From: Nitrosospira sp. Is2 | GTDB lineage: Bacteria; Pseudomonadota; Gammaproteobacteria; Burkholderiales; Nitrosomonadaceae | Direction: 5' to 3' | Length of the DNA: 64,000 nucleotides | Assembly (NCBI RefSeq): GCF_033095785.1 | Contig: NZ_CP137134.1 | Location: 3,348,001-3,412,000, forward strand | Program-made: the position numbers and the translations under genes | The notes under the pieces: model-generated | What the model saw: the letters and a program-made list of their open reading frames with translations, nothing else | Told to the model about the DNA's origin: nothing | Databases searched by the model: none | Shown here: piece after piece, positions 1-8,861 of the stretch | Layout of the letters: every line of letters starts with the position of its first letter | Position numbering within the stretch: position 1 is the first letter of the stretch

Positions 1-1172
1 TTACGGGTTCCGCCGACACCATCTATGGCCTGGGCGGAAACGACAAGATAAACGGTGGGGCAGGTGCGGACACGATGTATGGCGGGGCAGGCCACGACAG
101 TTACTATGTCGGCACGATGTTGGACAAGGTCATCGAAAATGCCCGTCAAGGCACTGACAGTGTATACAGCTCAGTCAATACTGCTAATAAATGGCTGCCC
201 CGCAATGTCGAAAATCTGACGCTCACCGGCACCGCGTTTTTCGGGGGCGGCAACGATCTCGATAATGTGATTACCGGCAATGCGTCCGCCAATACGCTAC
301 ATGGTTATGGCGGCAATGACCGCCTTAGCGGGGCCAATGGCAACGATAATCTGTATGGCGGCAGCGGTCACGACACGCTCGACGGCGGCGCGGGTGCGGA
401 TGCTATGTACGGCGGCGCAGGTAACGATAATTACCGGGTGGACAAACTGACCGACAAGGTTATCGAATACTCCGGGCAAGGAATTGACGGTATTTATAGC
501 TCTGTCAGCACCAGTTATAAATGGCTGCCCCGCAATGTGGAGAATCTTTCGCTTTCCGGCGCCGCCAAGCGAGGGGACGGCAACGATCTCAACAACACGA
601 TTACCGGCGATGTTCTCGACAACTCGCTTTATGGCTACGGAGGAAGCGACAAATTATACGGCGGCAGTGGAAATGACGTGCTAAGCGGAGGCGCAGGCAG
701 GGACACCCTGGTAGGGGGGCCGGGCAACGATGTGCTCGATGCGGGGGCGGGTTTGAACACCCTGTACGGAGATGCAGGCAAGGACCGGTTCGACTTCACG
801 AGTGCAGAGCGGAATGAGACGTCCCTTCGCACAATCATCAAGGACCTGAAGATCGATGACGACCGCATCGGTTTGGCAGCGCAGGATGGCGAGGCATTCT
901 CCGAAGGGCTGAGCTGGGCGAAGGAAGGCGTTGTCGGCAGCACGCTCAAGCCCGATTGGTACTTCGAAGGGAGTACCGGCGATGACGGGGAGGACCCGAG
1001 CGGAATTTATCTGAGTTTTCGCGGCGCCGCCCCGTCCAGCGCGACCATCGCCGACCTGTGGTACAACCCTACCTTCGCGATCGCGGGGGACAGCAGCTGG
1101 TTTGCAACCGTAGAGTTCGCTGCCGATGCAAAAATAATCGGGCTGTCGGCGGACGACTTCGTGCTGATCTGA
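1..1172 (+). CDS. RTX-repeat secreted protein, C-terminal part (5' truncated)
   Basis: The reading frame is open from the first bases of the window, so the start lies upstream. The visible part carries many glycine/aspartate nonapeptides of the GGxGxDxL type (for example GGSGHDTLDGGAGADAMYGG) that bind calcium in RTX proteins exported by type I secretion. A larger module of about 110 residues (330 bp) is present twice, each copy beginning MYGGAG and containing KWLPRNVENL. The last ~130 residues are non-repetitive and acidic, as is usual for the C-terminal secretion region of such proteins. No catalytic domain is visible here, so the activity of the whole protein cannot be stated. It converges on the tyrosinase gene with only 1 bp between the stop codons. 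Confidence 0.85.
   Translation, partial: TGSADTIYGLGGNDKINGGAGADTMYGGAGHDSYYVGTMLDKVIENARQGTDSVYSSVNTANKWLPRNVENLTLTGTAFFGGGNDLDNVITGNASANTLHGYGGNDRLSGANGNDNLYGGSGHDTLDGGAGADAMYGGAGNDNYRVDKLTDKVIEYSGQGIDGIYSSVSTSYKWLPRNVENLSLSGAAKRGDGNDLNNTITGDVLDNSLYGYGGSDKLYGGSGNDVLSGGAGRDTLVGGPGNDVLDAGAGLNTLYGDAGKDRFDFTSAERNETSLRTIIKDLKIDDDRIGLAAQDGEAFSEGLSWAKEGVVGSTLKPDWYFEGSTGDDGEDPSGIYLSFRGAAPSSATIADLWYNPTFAIAGDSSWFATVEFAADAKIIGLSADDFVLI
75..734 (+). repeat. Two tandem 330-bp coding modules in the RTX gene
   Basis: The stretch starting at 75 and the stretch starting at 405 encode the same module (MYGGAG..., KVIE..., KWLPRNVENL..., GYGG.D.L). The offset is 110 codons. The modules are similar but not identical. 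More copies probably lie upstream of the window. Confidence 0.75.
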
Positions 1173-1173
1173 G

Positions 1174-2073
1174 TTACGTTTCCACGTCCGCCAGGTCGGC
1201 AAGCGTGTCGTATTCGTAGTAACGCTTGTAATCGACCATTTGCCGTGGCGTGACCGTATCGTTGAAGATACTGTAAAGCGCATCGTCGACACGGTGAAAC
1301 TGCAGCGTCTCCGGGGAGGTCATATCCGGCAGGTAGGGGGAATCCGGGTGCCTTTCCTGCCACGCTGCCCAGATGCGGTCCACGTTACAGTGATGCAGGA
1401 AGAATATCGGGTCGTTGGGCGACGATGATAACGACATGTCGCCGCCAATCCATACGTGCACATTGTTGTGAATGCGAGCGCTTCCGATCCAGCCTTCAAC
1501 CAGGTTACGCATGCCGTCGGAGGATGAATTAAATGGCCGAGAGTCGTAAGCGGGCTGCTCGCGGACAACGGCACGAACGTCCTCGCGGCGTGGTAGCCTT
1601 CCCGTGCTGCCGAGAGAACGTTGCAGCGAGCGGTCGGCGCGCCGGAGATCCCCGGTCCTCAGATTCATTTCCAGCCGCACGCGCCAGTCGCTACCGGCGA
1701 ATTGGCCGAGGTTCGCGTTATTCCACACGGAAGATGTGACTGGTTCATCCAATTCCGCATCGGCGCTCCAGTCCCAGTACGGAATTCTGAACTCGTCGTC
1801 GTTTACCGCCCGCCTGAGCAAGCCTTCAAAAGTGACAAGAAAGTAGCGGTGCCATGGAAGGAATGACGGACCGGAGTGCGCGGCATTGCGGTCGCTTTGG
1901 TTCGGGGGGGTCATCAACATCATCGTCTGGTGGTGCCAGAAGACAAAAGAGTCGTAAACCGACAATCCATCCTGGCCCGGCCATGGCGACTGAGCAGGGT
2001 CTTTAAGCCGCCTTACCCCGTCGATGTAGCGCTGGGCGGCATCGGCGTCGGTTAGAAAATTGCGGCGGATCAT
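1174..2073 (-). CDS. Tyrosinase (type 3 copper polyphenol oxidase)
   Basis: This 299-residue protein matches the tyrosinase central domain, a binuclear copper enzyme that hydroxylates monophenols and/or oxidises diphenols to quinones. The CuA site is visible as FWHHQ (His47/48), H66 and LPWHRY (H75). The CuB site is visible as IHNNVH (H202, H206) and FFLHHCNVDRIW (H227/H228). The six-histidine set is complete, so the enzyme is probably active. There is no signal peptide, which suggests a cytosolic protein. It is the last gene of a three-gene minus-strand unit; its start overlaps the stop of the upstream gene by 4 bp (ATGA), implying translational coupling to the MelC1-like partner. Confidence 0.93.
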   Translation of the reverse strand: MIRRNFLTDADAAQRYIDGVRRLKDPAQSPWPGQDGLSVYDSFVFWHHQTMMLMTPPNQSDRNAAHSGPSFLPWHRYFLVTFEGLLRRAVNDDEFRIPYWDWSADAELDEPVTSSVWNNANLGQFAGSDWRVRLEMNLRTGDLRRADRSLQRSLGSTGRLPRREDVRAVVREQPAYDSRPFNSSSDGMRNLVEGWIGSARIHNNVHVWIGGDMSLSSSPNDPIFFLHHCNVDRIWAAWQERHPDSPYLPDMTSPETLQFHRVDDALYSIFNDTVTPRQMVDYKRYYEYDTLADLADVET

Positions 2074-2555
2074 GAGTGATCTCCATGATGGTTATGATCG
2101 GAATCGCTCGGGGTGGTGGAAGAATTGGAGAATGCGTCCTCCGGATAGGCGTCCATGACCGCTTTCATCAAATCGACTGCGGAAGCGTATGTCACGAATG
2201 GCGTAGCATGCGTGAATACCTGTCCGTCTTCGTCAACCGAAAGGTGGAGGTCAGCCGGTTTTCCATCCACCTCTATGCGATAGGTTGTAATGATCCTGAC
2301 TGTGTGGCCCTTATGGGCGAGCTCGCGCACGCTGGTCGCTTCATGCTTGCCGTGGGGCTCAACATAGGAGGGAAACTTCGTTTTGACCCACTCGGGGTGG
2401 GATTGGGCACCGTCGGTGGGAGAATACCGCGCCAGAACCGATATATCTGGATTGGTAATGGGGTTGGTCCGTTCTCCGAGGGGCACCGCTTCGCCTTGCT
2501 TGCTCTCCTTTCCCCTCCCGCCTCCACCTTTGCCCGGCACTTTCTTTTCTTCCAT
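2070..2555 (-). CDS. MelC1-like tyrosinase cofactor (copper caddie) candidate
   Basis: 161 residues. The C-terminal half (about 90-140), with YRIEVDGKPADLHL, a DEDG turn, HATPF and a helix ending in AVMDAYP, follows the pattern of the Streptomyces tyrosinase cofactor MelC1 (Y-x-IDGK-LH, ADG, H-Y-P, Ala-rich helix). The last residues are histidine-rich (DHNHHGDHS), suggesting metal binding. MelC1 binds apo-tyrosinase and promotes copper loading; the adjacent, translationally coupled tyrosinase gene supports the same role here. Unlike MelC1 there is no signal peptide; the N-terminus is Lys/Gly-rich and probably disordered. The similarity was judged by eye, so the family assignment is an inference. 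Confidence 0.6.
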   Translation of the reverse strand: MEEKKVPGKGGGGRGKESKQGEAVPLGERTNPITNPDISVLARYSPTDGAQSHPEWVKTKFPSYVEPHGKHEATSVRELAHKGHTVRIITTYRIEVDGKPADLHLSVDEDGQVFTHATPFVTYASAVDLMKAVMDAYPEDAFSNSSTTPSDSDHNHHGDHS

Positions 2556-2625
2556 AACGATTCCTCCACGATCCCGTCAAGACAGCGAAATTGACTCTTA
2601 AGCCATTTTCATGTGGCCGGGTTGC

Positions 2626-3363
2626 TCAAAGCACGGGTATGTCTTCCGCCACGCCTTTCAAGTGGACGACATCGTAAGACAGTTCAGCGCCTGCCGGATT
2701 GATCAGCCGTCCGCGGCTACGAATCCTGATTCCGAGCGTGTCGAAATCCTGCCGCGCCTCGCCCCCAAGATTGACCGGCGGGAGAATCAGCGCGAAATCG
2801 AGCCCTCCGGCGTCTGCGTTGGGTTTCAACACCACTGAAACGACCGACCCGAGCACCGTCTGTTCCTGCGTAATATCGTCCCCTCGGAAGATAAATTGCC
2901 CTTCCAGACCGTGGTATTCAAGCTGCGCTTCCGTCGAAGATTCGCTCGTACCCAACGGCGTAAGCGCCCTGGGGAAAAAAACGATGCGCGTGCCCTTGCT
3001 GCTGTCGGTGAGGGTGAACCGGTTGGGTTGGCGATGAGGTTGTCCGGCACCAGCCACCAGTGCTGTTTGTGAATTTTTCGCAGCATGTATACGCACCCCT
3101 TCGACGCCCTCAGGAGAATTCTCCCATATGTCTGAAACCTCGATTACGGAGATTACCTGGGTAGCCGCGCCGGCGGGGGGGTCGGCGATGAAATCGAATC
3201 CGTAAATACCGTCCGGAGGCGCCTGGATATGGATATGCGGTATCAATTTGGGGTTTGACCAGCCGCCGGTCGGCACGGTGCCGAACGCATCGATCTTTAA
3301 TTTTGGGGGAAAGCTTTCCAGTACTGAAAGCTTGACACTGGTTATTTCAAGAATTTTTTCCAT
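2626..3363 (-). CDS. Unknown protein, first gene of the tyrosinase operon
   Basis: 245 residues, not recognised. It has no signal peptide or membrane segment, is rich in Pro, Gly, Val and Ile, and reads like a mostly beta-strand soluble protein. HIHIQAPP near residue 45 is a short His-containing stretch. It lies 70 bp upstream of the MelC1-like gene on the same strand and behind the best promoter candidate of the region, so it is probably co-transcribed with the caddie and tyrosinase. A role in substrate handling or tyrosinase function is only an inference from position. Confidence 0.7.
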   Translation of the reverse strand: MEKILEITSVKLSVLESFPPKLKIDAFGTVPTGGWSNPKLIPHIHIQAPPDGIYGFDFIADPPAGAATQVISVIEVSDIWENSPEGVEGVRIHAAKNSQTALVAGAGQPHRQPNRFTLTDSSKGTRIVFFPRALTPLGTSESSTEAQLEYHGLEGQFIFRGDDITQEQTVLGSVVSVVLKPNADAGGLDFALILPPVNLGGEARQDFDTLGIRIRSRGRLINPAGAELSYDVVHLKGVAEDIPVL

Positions 3364-3412
3364 GCCCGATTCCCGGTAAGGGATACCACACGCGTGCTTC
3401 TGCTCCCATACC

Positions 3413-3440
3413 TTTATAGTTTACAGCACCGAAAAGGCAA
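3413..3440 (-). promoter_or_regulatory. Candidate sigma-70 promoter of the tyrosinase operon
   Basis: On the minus strand a TTGCCT (-35, at 3435-3440) is separated by 16 nt from TATAAA (-10, at 3413-3418). The predicted start lies about 45 nt before the ATG at 3363. Judged by eye only. Confidence 0.4.
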
Positions 3441-3612
3441 GGATATATCGAAACACCAACCTGCTCCCCGGCAAATGGGAATATTGCCCCGCCCGGTTTT
3501 TACATGCTTTTCATAGTGAACAATCGGGGCGTACCATCCCAAGGGAGGCTTATAGCGATCTCCTGACAGCGCTGGCGGTTCCTCCATGGGGCCCATCCTG
3601 TTTCTTTGCTGC

Positions 3613-4722
3613 TTAAAGAAGACGGTTTCGAAACAGCCAGGCGGCCAGAGGCAGCGTAATGGCTGAAATGATCAGCAGCGGGATCAGGTCATAGACAACC
3701 ATGAGCAGTCCGGCTCCTTCCAGATAGACGCGTTGCATCAGGTCGATGGCGAATCGCAGCGGGTTAACCAGGGTTGCAATCTGCAGAAATTGCGGCATGT
3801 TGCGGACGGGGGTGGCCAGTCCGGACAGCAGTATCAAAGGCATGATAAGCATGAAGGTATAGAGCATGGCCTGCTGCATGTTTGCGGAAACCGCCGAGAT
3901 GGACAGCCCCAGGCCGACGCTGGCAATTATAAACAGGACCAGCCCGGTATACAGGGTCACGAGCGAGCCCGCCAGCGGTATCTCGAACCAGAACAGCGCC
4001 ACCATAAGGACGATTGTCGATTGCATCAAGCCAATGAGCATGATGGGGATGGCCTTGCCGATCATTATCTCTGTAGGTGAAAATGGCGTTACCAGCAACT
4101 GGTCAAAAGTGCCGTTTTCGCGCTCGCGGGCGACGGACAGTGCAGCGAGCATCAGGGTCTGTATCATGCTGAGCGAGGCGATAAGGCCCGGCAGCAGGTT
4201 CCAGCGCGTTTCAAGGTTGGGGTTGTACCAGGCGCGCGCCTCGACCGTAACCGGAGGCCGATTCTGTTCGCGCAATGACGCGTTATACGACTCAATCACC
4301 GTGCCGACATAAAATGCGGCGGAGCCCGCGGTGTTGGAGTTGCGCCCGTCGAGGATCAGTTGCACCGGGGCGGGTTCGCCTGCCTTGAGCTGCCGCTCGA
4401 AGAGCGGGCCGATTTGGATCGCCATCAGCGCTTCTCCGGAATTGATGACGCGCGCGATCTCGTTTGGTGTTTCCAGGGTCGCCACCCGGCGGAACACGCC
4501 TGTTCCATCCAGACGCGCGACCAGTTCAACGGAGGCAGCGCCCCTGCTTTGATCAAGTAACGCGTATGGCACGTTGTTCAGGTCGTAGGTGGCGGCGTAA
4601 CCGAACAGAAAGCTCTCCATCAGCGAGGGAACCACCAGAATTATCCGGTTGGCTGGATCTTTCAGGATGGCCAGTAATTCCTTCCGGCACAGGCTGACCA
4701 CGCGGCGCAGAAAGTCGAGCAT
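3613..4722 (-). CDS. ABC-2 type efflux permease (YbhR/YhhJ-like)
   Basis: 369 residues with one N-terminal membrane helix (about 25-45), a long periplasmic domain, then a cluster of five hydrophobic segments from about residue 175 to the end. This is the ABC2_membrane_3 layout of drug/efflux permeases. RERENGTFDQLLVTPFSPTE is the conserved cytoplasmic motif after the second helix. It is the last gene of a four-gene operon and lies 3 bp after the sister permease. The two permeases probably pair as a heterodimer driven by the double ATPase. Confidence 0.88.
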   Translation of the reverse strand: MLDFLRRVVSLCRKELLAILKDPANRIILVVPSLMESFLFGYAATYDLNNVPYALLDQSRGAASVELVARLDGTGVFRRVATLETPNEIARVINSGEALMAIQIGPLFERQLKAGEPAPVQLILDGRNSNTAGSAAFYVGTVIESYNASLREQNRPPVTVEARAWYNPNLETRWNLLPGLIASLSMIQTLMLAALSVARERENGTFDQLLVTPFSPTEIMIGKAIPIMLIGLMQSTIVLMVALFWFEIPLAGSLVTLYTGLVLFIIASVGLGLSISAVSANMQQAMLYTFMLIMPLILLSGLATPVRNMPQFLQIATLVNPLRFAIDLMQRVYLEGAGLLMVVYDLIPLLIISAITLPLAAWLFRNRLL

Positions 4723-4725
4723 GGG

Positions 4726-5910
4726 TTAGTCCAGACTCTTGCGCGTGACGAATCGCGCCAGCCCGAGCAGCAGCACTGCGTAGCCAGCCAAGATCGCGCT
4801 ATTCTTTAGGATCAGCGGCCACACATTGCCGGCGAGAAACAAGGTCCTGATCAGTTCCATGAAATAGGTAGCGGGCAGAAGCTGACCCACCAGATAAATG
4901 ACAGTTGGCACGTTGCGCAGGTCGAACAGGAAGCCGGAGAGCATCAAGGCAGGCATGAAGCTGCTAATCAGGGCTATCTGGCTGGCCAGGAACTGGTTTT
5001 TCACCGACGAGGAAATGACCAGTCCGAGGCCCAGTGCCACCAGCATATAGAGCATCGAGCTGCCCAGCACGATCAGAAACGAGCCGAACATCGGTACCTG
5101 GAACAGGAAGCGTGCGGCGACCAGGCACATGCCCAATCCCAGCATTCCGACCAGAAAATACGGAATGATCTTGGCCAGCAGGATCTCGGTTGGCCGCACT
5201 GGCGAAACGAATAATGCCTCCAGAGTGCCGCGTTCCCATTCCCGGGCCATTACCATCGCGGTGAGGAAAGCGCCGACCAGGGTCATGAGCAGCACGATGA
5301 GCCCCGGCACCAGGTACCAGGTGCTCGTGTTCGCGGAGTTGAACCACATCCGTTCAATCAGCATTACAGAGCCTGCAGAAACACTGTCCGGGCGCCCTCT
5401 CCGGTCGGCAAGGCGTTGGGCCCATTGGCTGATGGTGCTGCTTACATAGCCGCGTATGATCAGGGCGCGGCTGGCCTCGGAGCCATGCACCAGCACTTGC
5501 ACCTGGGCATCACCCGCCGCCAGGCGGCGGGAAAAATCATTCGGTACCCGCACGATGGCATCCACCCTGCGTGCCAGCATGAGGCGCTCGGCATCATGCA
5601 TCGAGCTTACCACCACGGGTGATATGTATGCGGAAAGCTCCAGCCCCGCGACGACGTCAGCGGCCATGGGCGATGGGTCTTCGAGCACCACTGCGACAGG
5701 CGCGTTCTTAACATCGAGCGACAGTCCATAGCCAAAAATCAGGATGAGCGCGATGGGCAACCCAATACCAATAGCAAGATTGCTTTTGTCACGCAGGAGT
5801 TGACGAATCTCCTTGCGGGTTAAAGAGAGAACGCGTTTCCAGAATCCTCTAAATCCTTCGAGTCGACCCCCGTCCGCATCTTCCCGGGCGGGCGTCCTTA
5901 CTTTGCTCAT
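4726..5910 (-). CDS. ABC-2 type efflux permease (YbhS-like)
   Basis: 394 residues with the same layout as its downstream neighbour: N-terminal helix around residues 45-65, a periplasmic domain, then five helices. The conserved motif AREWERGTLEALFVSPVRPT is present. The N-terminus is extended by about 25 polar residues. The start codon overlaps the ATPase stop by one base (TGATG), so the two are translationally coupled. The substrate is unknown; relatives export drugs or other small amphiphiles. Confidence 0.88.
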   Translation of the reverse strand: MSKVRTPAREDADGGRLEGFRGFWKRVLSLTRKEIRQLLRDKSNLAIGIGLPIALILIFGYGLSLDVKNAPVAVVLEDPSPMAADVVAGLELSAYISPVVVSSMHDAERLMLARRVDAIVRVPNDFSRRLAAGDAQVQVLVHGSEASRALIIRGYVSSTISQWAQRLADRRGRPDSVSAGSVMLIERMWFNSANTSTWYLVPGLIVLLMTLVGAFLTAMVMAREWERGTLEALFVSPVRPTEILLAKIIPYFLVGMLGLGMCLVAARFLFQVPMFGSFLIVLGSSMLYMLVALGLGLVISSSVKNQFLASQIALISSFMPALMLSGFLFDLRNVPTVIYLVGQLLPATYFMELIRTLFLAGNVWPLILKNSAILAGYAVLLLGLARFVTRKSLD

Positions 5911-7703
5911 CAGCCTGCTGTCTCCACATGGGTTGCATCCTCTCTCTGCCTCGCGCGTGCAACAATACCGATGAACGCCTGCTCCATGCTCAGTTTGCTA
6001 TCTTCCCCGCCTGCCTGCCGACGCACCTCCTGGGGGGTGCCGAGCGCAAGCAGTTTGCCTGCATCCTGTATTACGATGCGGTCGCAATACTCAGCTTCTT
6101 CCATGAAATGCGTAGTGATGACGATCGTCGTTCCCACCTGTGACAGCGCCGTAATACGTCGCCAGAACGCGCGCCGCTTCAGCGGATCGGTGCCGCTGGT
6201 AGGTTCGTCAAGGAACAGGATGTCAGGTTCGTGCAACAGACCGACGGCCATTGCGAGGCGTTGCTTGAATCCACCGGGCAGTTGGCCGCTGGGCGAATTT
6301 TCCCTGCCGTCAAGGTCGAATTGCTGAACTACGGTGCGGATGCGGTCACGCAAGCGGTCGCCATGCAAGCCATACGCGCTGCCGAAGAACTCCAGGTTTT
6401 CCCGTACCGAGAGGTCGCCGTAGAGAGAGAATTTCTGCGATACGTATCCGATATTGCGCCGCGCAACGGCTCGCGCATGCCGCAGGTCTACCCCGGCGAC
6501 ATGGACGAAACCGCTGCTCGCGGGCAAAAGACCGCACAGCACGCGAAAGGTGGTGGTTTTGCCTGCGCCATTTGGTCCCAGCAAACCAAAAATCTCGCCG
6601 CGGCGAACCGAAAACGAGACATGATCCACGGCGACGAATTCGCCAAAGGTGCGCACAAGATCTTTCACCTCAATTGCGATTTCATCCCCAATTCCTGTTG
6701 CAGGACGGTGGGTATCCTCCGCTTCGGCATCCGCCGGCGCGATGGTTTCCACCTCCGCATCATGCCATTTTCGCAGCAGGACCATGAACCCGTCCTCAAG
6801 ACGTGCCTCTGCGGGGAACACCTCGATACCGTCCAGCAAGGCATCCAGCCGTTGCTTGTCCGCATCGGCACGACGGATGAAACGGACGGCGCCAGCCTGG
6901 GGAACCGCATCGATAATACTTTCCACCTCATCCAGCAGACGTGCCTGCAGGATCCGCGGCGGCTGGTCCGCCGGGGGGATGGCGATAAAGCACAGGTGGT
7001 TTGCCTGAGCCTGAATATCCGCGGGGGTGCCGCTGGTCAGCAGCCTGCCCTCGTGCAGCACGAACACCCGGGCGCAGCGCTCGGCTTCATCGAGATAGGC
7101 GGTAGTGACGAGCACGGTCAGGCGCTCATCGTGAATCATCTGGAGGATAATGTCCCACAGCTCGACACGGGATAGCGGGTCCACGCCGACGGTCGGCTCA
7201 TCGAGCAGCAGCAGTTCGGGTGAGCGGACGAGCGTGCAGGCGAGGCCCAGCTTCTGCTTCATCCCACCGGACAGTTTTCCCGCCGGGCGGGAAGTAAAGC
7301 GCGCCAGATTGGTCATGTGCAGCAGGCGGCGGTAGCGTTCCTTGCGAGCCTCCTGCGTCACGCCGTGCAGATCCGCATAAAGGTCGAGGTTTTCCTGCAC
7401 GCTCAGGTCTTCATACAGGCCGAAGCGCTGGGGCATATAGCTGATACGGTCCTGAACCGCTTGCGGATCTGCGGCGACATCGATACCCAGAACCTCAAGC
7501 CGGCCTTCGTCCGCCTTCATCAGTCCCGCCATCATCCGCAGCAGCGTCGTTTTGCCCGCGCCGTCCGGCCCAACCAAAGCGGTGAGCGTCCCTGCGGGTA
7601 TTTCGAGAGAGACATCGGTGACGGCGGGCACCGTCTGTCCCGTTTCCTTGACCAGAAAGCGCTTGTGAAGTCCGCTTCCCGCCAGCGCCGCCGTTTCGCT
7701 CAT
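5910..7703 (-). CDS. Double ABC ATPase of the efflux system (YbhF-like)
   Basis: 597 residues holding two complete nucleotide-binding domains. Domain 1 has Walker A GPDGAGKTT (45-53), signature LSGGMKQ (144-150) and Walker B LLLLDEP (164-170). Domain 2 has Walker A GPNGAGKTT (about 376-384), an altered signature LPGGFKQ (475-481) and Walker B ILFLDEP, followed by the switch histidine in TTHFMEEAE. In domain 1 the equivalent H-loop position reads TTAYLDEAE, so the usual switch His is replaced by Ala-Tyr; the first site may be degenerate in hydrolysis. The length fits YbhF (about 578 residues). It lies between the HlyD adaptor and the permeases. Confidence 0.92.
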   Translation of the reverse strand: MSETAALAGSGLHKRFLVKETGQTVPAVTDVSLEIPAGTLTALVGPDGAGKTTLLRMMAGLMKADEGRLEVLGIDVAADPQAVQDRISYMPQRFGLYEDLSVQENLDLYADLHGVTQEARKERYRRLLHMTNLARFTSRPAGKLSGGMKQKLGLACTLVRSPELLLLDEPTVGVDPLSRVELWDIILQMIHDERLTVLVTTAYLDEAERCARVFVLHEGRLLTSGTPADIQAQANHLCFIAIPPADQPPRILQARLLDEVESIIDAVPQAGAVRFIRRADADKQRLDALLDGIEVFPAEARLEDGFMVLLRKWHDAEVETIAPADAEAEDTHRPATGIGDEIAIEVKDLVRTFGEFVAVDHVSFSVRRGEIFGLLGPNGAGKTTTFRVLCGLLPASSGFVHVAGVDLRHARAVARRNIGYVSQKFSLYGDLSVRENLEFFGSAYGLHGDRLRDRIRTVVQQFDLDGRENSPSGQLPGGFKQRLAMAVGLLHEPDILFLDEPTSGTDPLKRRAFWRRITALSQVGTTIVITTHFMEEAEYCDRIVIQDAGKLLALGTPQEVRRQAGGEDSKLSMEQAFIGIVARARQREDATHVETAG

Positions 7704-7705
7704 CC

Positions 7706-8743
7706 TTACGTCCTGGGGAGCTGTTTGTCCAGCTGTTTGTCCTCTTGCAGAGGAATATGCACGGTAGCCGGCATGCCTAAACGCAGCCGATCATCGGCAT
7801 CGTCGACATAGACGCGCACTTCGTATACGAGGCTGGTACGCAACTCTTCAGTCTGGACGGTTTTAGGCGTGAACTCCGCTACGGAGGAAATATAGCCTAT
7901 GCGTCCCTGGATGGGCCGGTCGGGGTGGCTGTCGATGGTCACGCGAGCGCTCATTCCCGGCTTGATATGGCCCAGATCGACTTCAGTTATGTAGGCGCGC
8001 ACCCATTTCGGGTCTGTAATCGCCAGCGCATAAACCGGGCGTTCCGGCGAGGCCATATCGCCTGGTTCCAGCAGGCGCGAGCGGATCGTGGCATTGATAG
8101 GAGCTTTCAATTCCGCCTGGTTGAGGTAATGAATGAACAATGCCAGTTCGGCCCGGGCCACGTTCAGCTGCGCCTGGGCCTGGGAAATGTCCTCGCGGCG
8201 CGGACCGATCCGCGCCAGTTGCAAGGCCTTTTTGCGGTTTTCAAGTTGTGCGCGGGCTACGCGCCGGCGGGAACGCGCATTATCAACAGCCTCCTCGCTG
8301 ACAGCCCCGGAAGAATTGTCGGTTATCTCCCGGAGGCGGGTCCAATGCTGTTCAGCAAGATCCGTCTCGGCCTGCGCGGCACGCACCTCAGCCCTGGCCT
8401 GCGCCACCTCCTCCGGACGCGTGCCGTTCTTCAGCCGCAGCAAAACCTGCTCCTGCACCGCGATGCGAGCTTCCGCCTCCGCGATTTGCAGGGTCAGGGC
8501 GCGGGTATCCAGGCGCGCGATGACCTGGCCGGCCTCGACGCGGTCGCCTTCCTGCACGCGCATCTCGGCTACCCGCTCGCTGCCGTTGAACGCCAGTGAA
8601 ACCTGGCGGATATCCACGTTACCGAAGAGTACCAGTGTGGCGGTATCGGCGGGCTGCCGGGTGAAATACCACCCCCCCAGCGCCAGGACGGCCAAGCCGA
8701 TCACTACAGCAGCCGGTGCGAATCGTTTGAGTCGTTCATCCAT
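7706..8743 (-). CDS. HlyD-family membrane fusion protein (YbhG-like)
   Basis: 345 residues. A single N-terminal membrane helix (about 10-27) is followed by a biotinyl-lipoyl-like half (VQEGDRVEAGQVIARLDT, about 60-77), a long alpha-helical hairpin rich in Ala, Arg, Glu and Gln (about 80-190), the second lipoyl half with LEPGDMASP, and a beta-barrel domain. This is the periplasmic adaptor linking an inner-membrane pump to an outer-membrane channel. It is the first gene of the operon and ends 2 bp before the ATPase. No outer-membrane channel gene is present nearby, so a TolC-type protein elsewhere is presumably used. Confidence 0.9.
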   Translation of the reverse strand: MDERLKRFAPAAVVIGLAVLALGGWYFTRQPADTATLVLFGNVDIRQVSLAFNGSERVAEMRVQEGDRVEAGQVIARLDTRALTLQIAEAEARIAVQEQVLLRLKNGTRPEEVAQARAEVRAAQAETDLAEQHWTRLREITDNSSGAVSEEAVDNARSRRRVARAQLENRKKALQLARIGPRREDISQAQAQLNVARAELALFIHYLNQAELKAPINATIRSRLLEPGDMASPERPVYALAITDPKWVRAYITEVDLGHIKPGMSARVTIDSHPDRPIQGRIGYISSVAEFTPKTVQTEELRTSLVYEVRVYVDDADDRLRLGMPATVHIPLQEDKQLDKQLPRT

Positions 8744-8861
8744 AAGGTAAATTGGGCAGTCCCGTTATTGCAGCGCTCCCATGCGCTGATCGTTCGGTTC
8801 CGGCTTTATGAGCCCGGAACGCGATTTTATCGAGCTCTGCTGTTTGCGCAAGTCTGTCTGG

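Noticed and set aside
3414..3596. Possible 60-residue gene on the minus strand
   Set aside because: It overlaps the candidate promoter of the tyrosinase operon, has no ribosome site and no recognisable sequence.
6231..7175. Plus-strand open frame of 314 codons
   Set aside because: Antisense to the double ABC ATPase with both Walker motifs.
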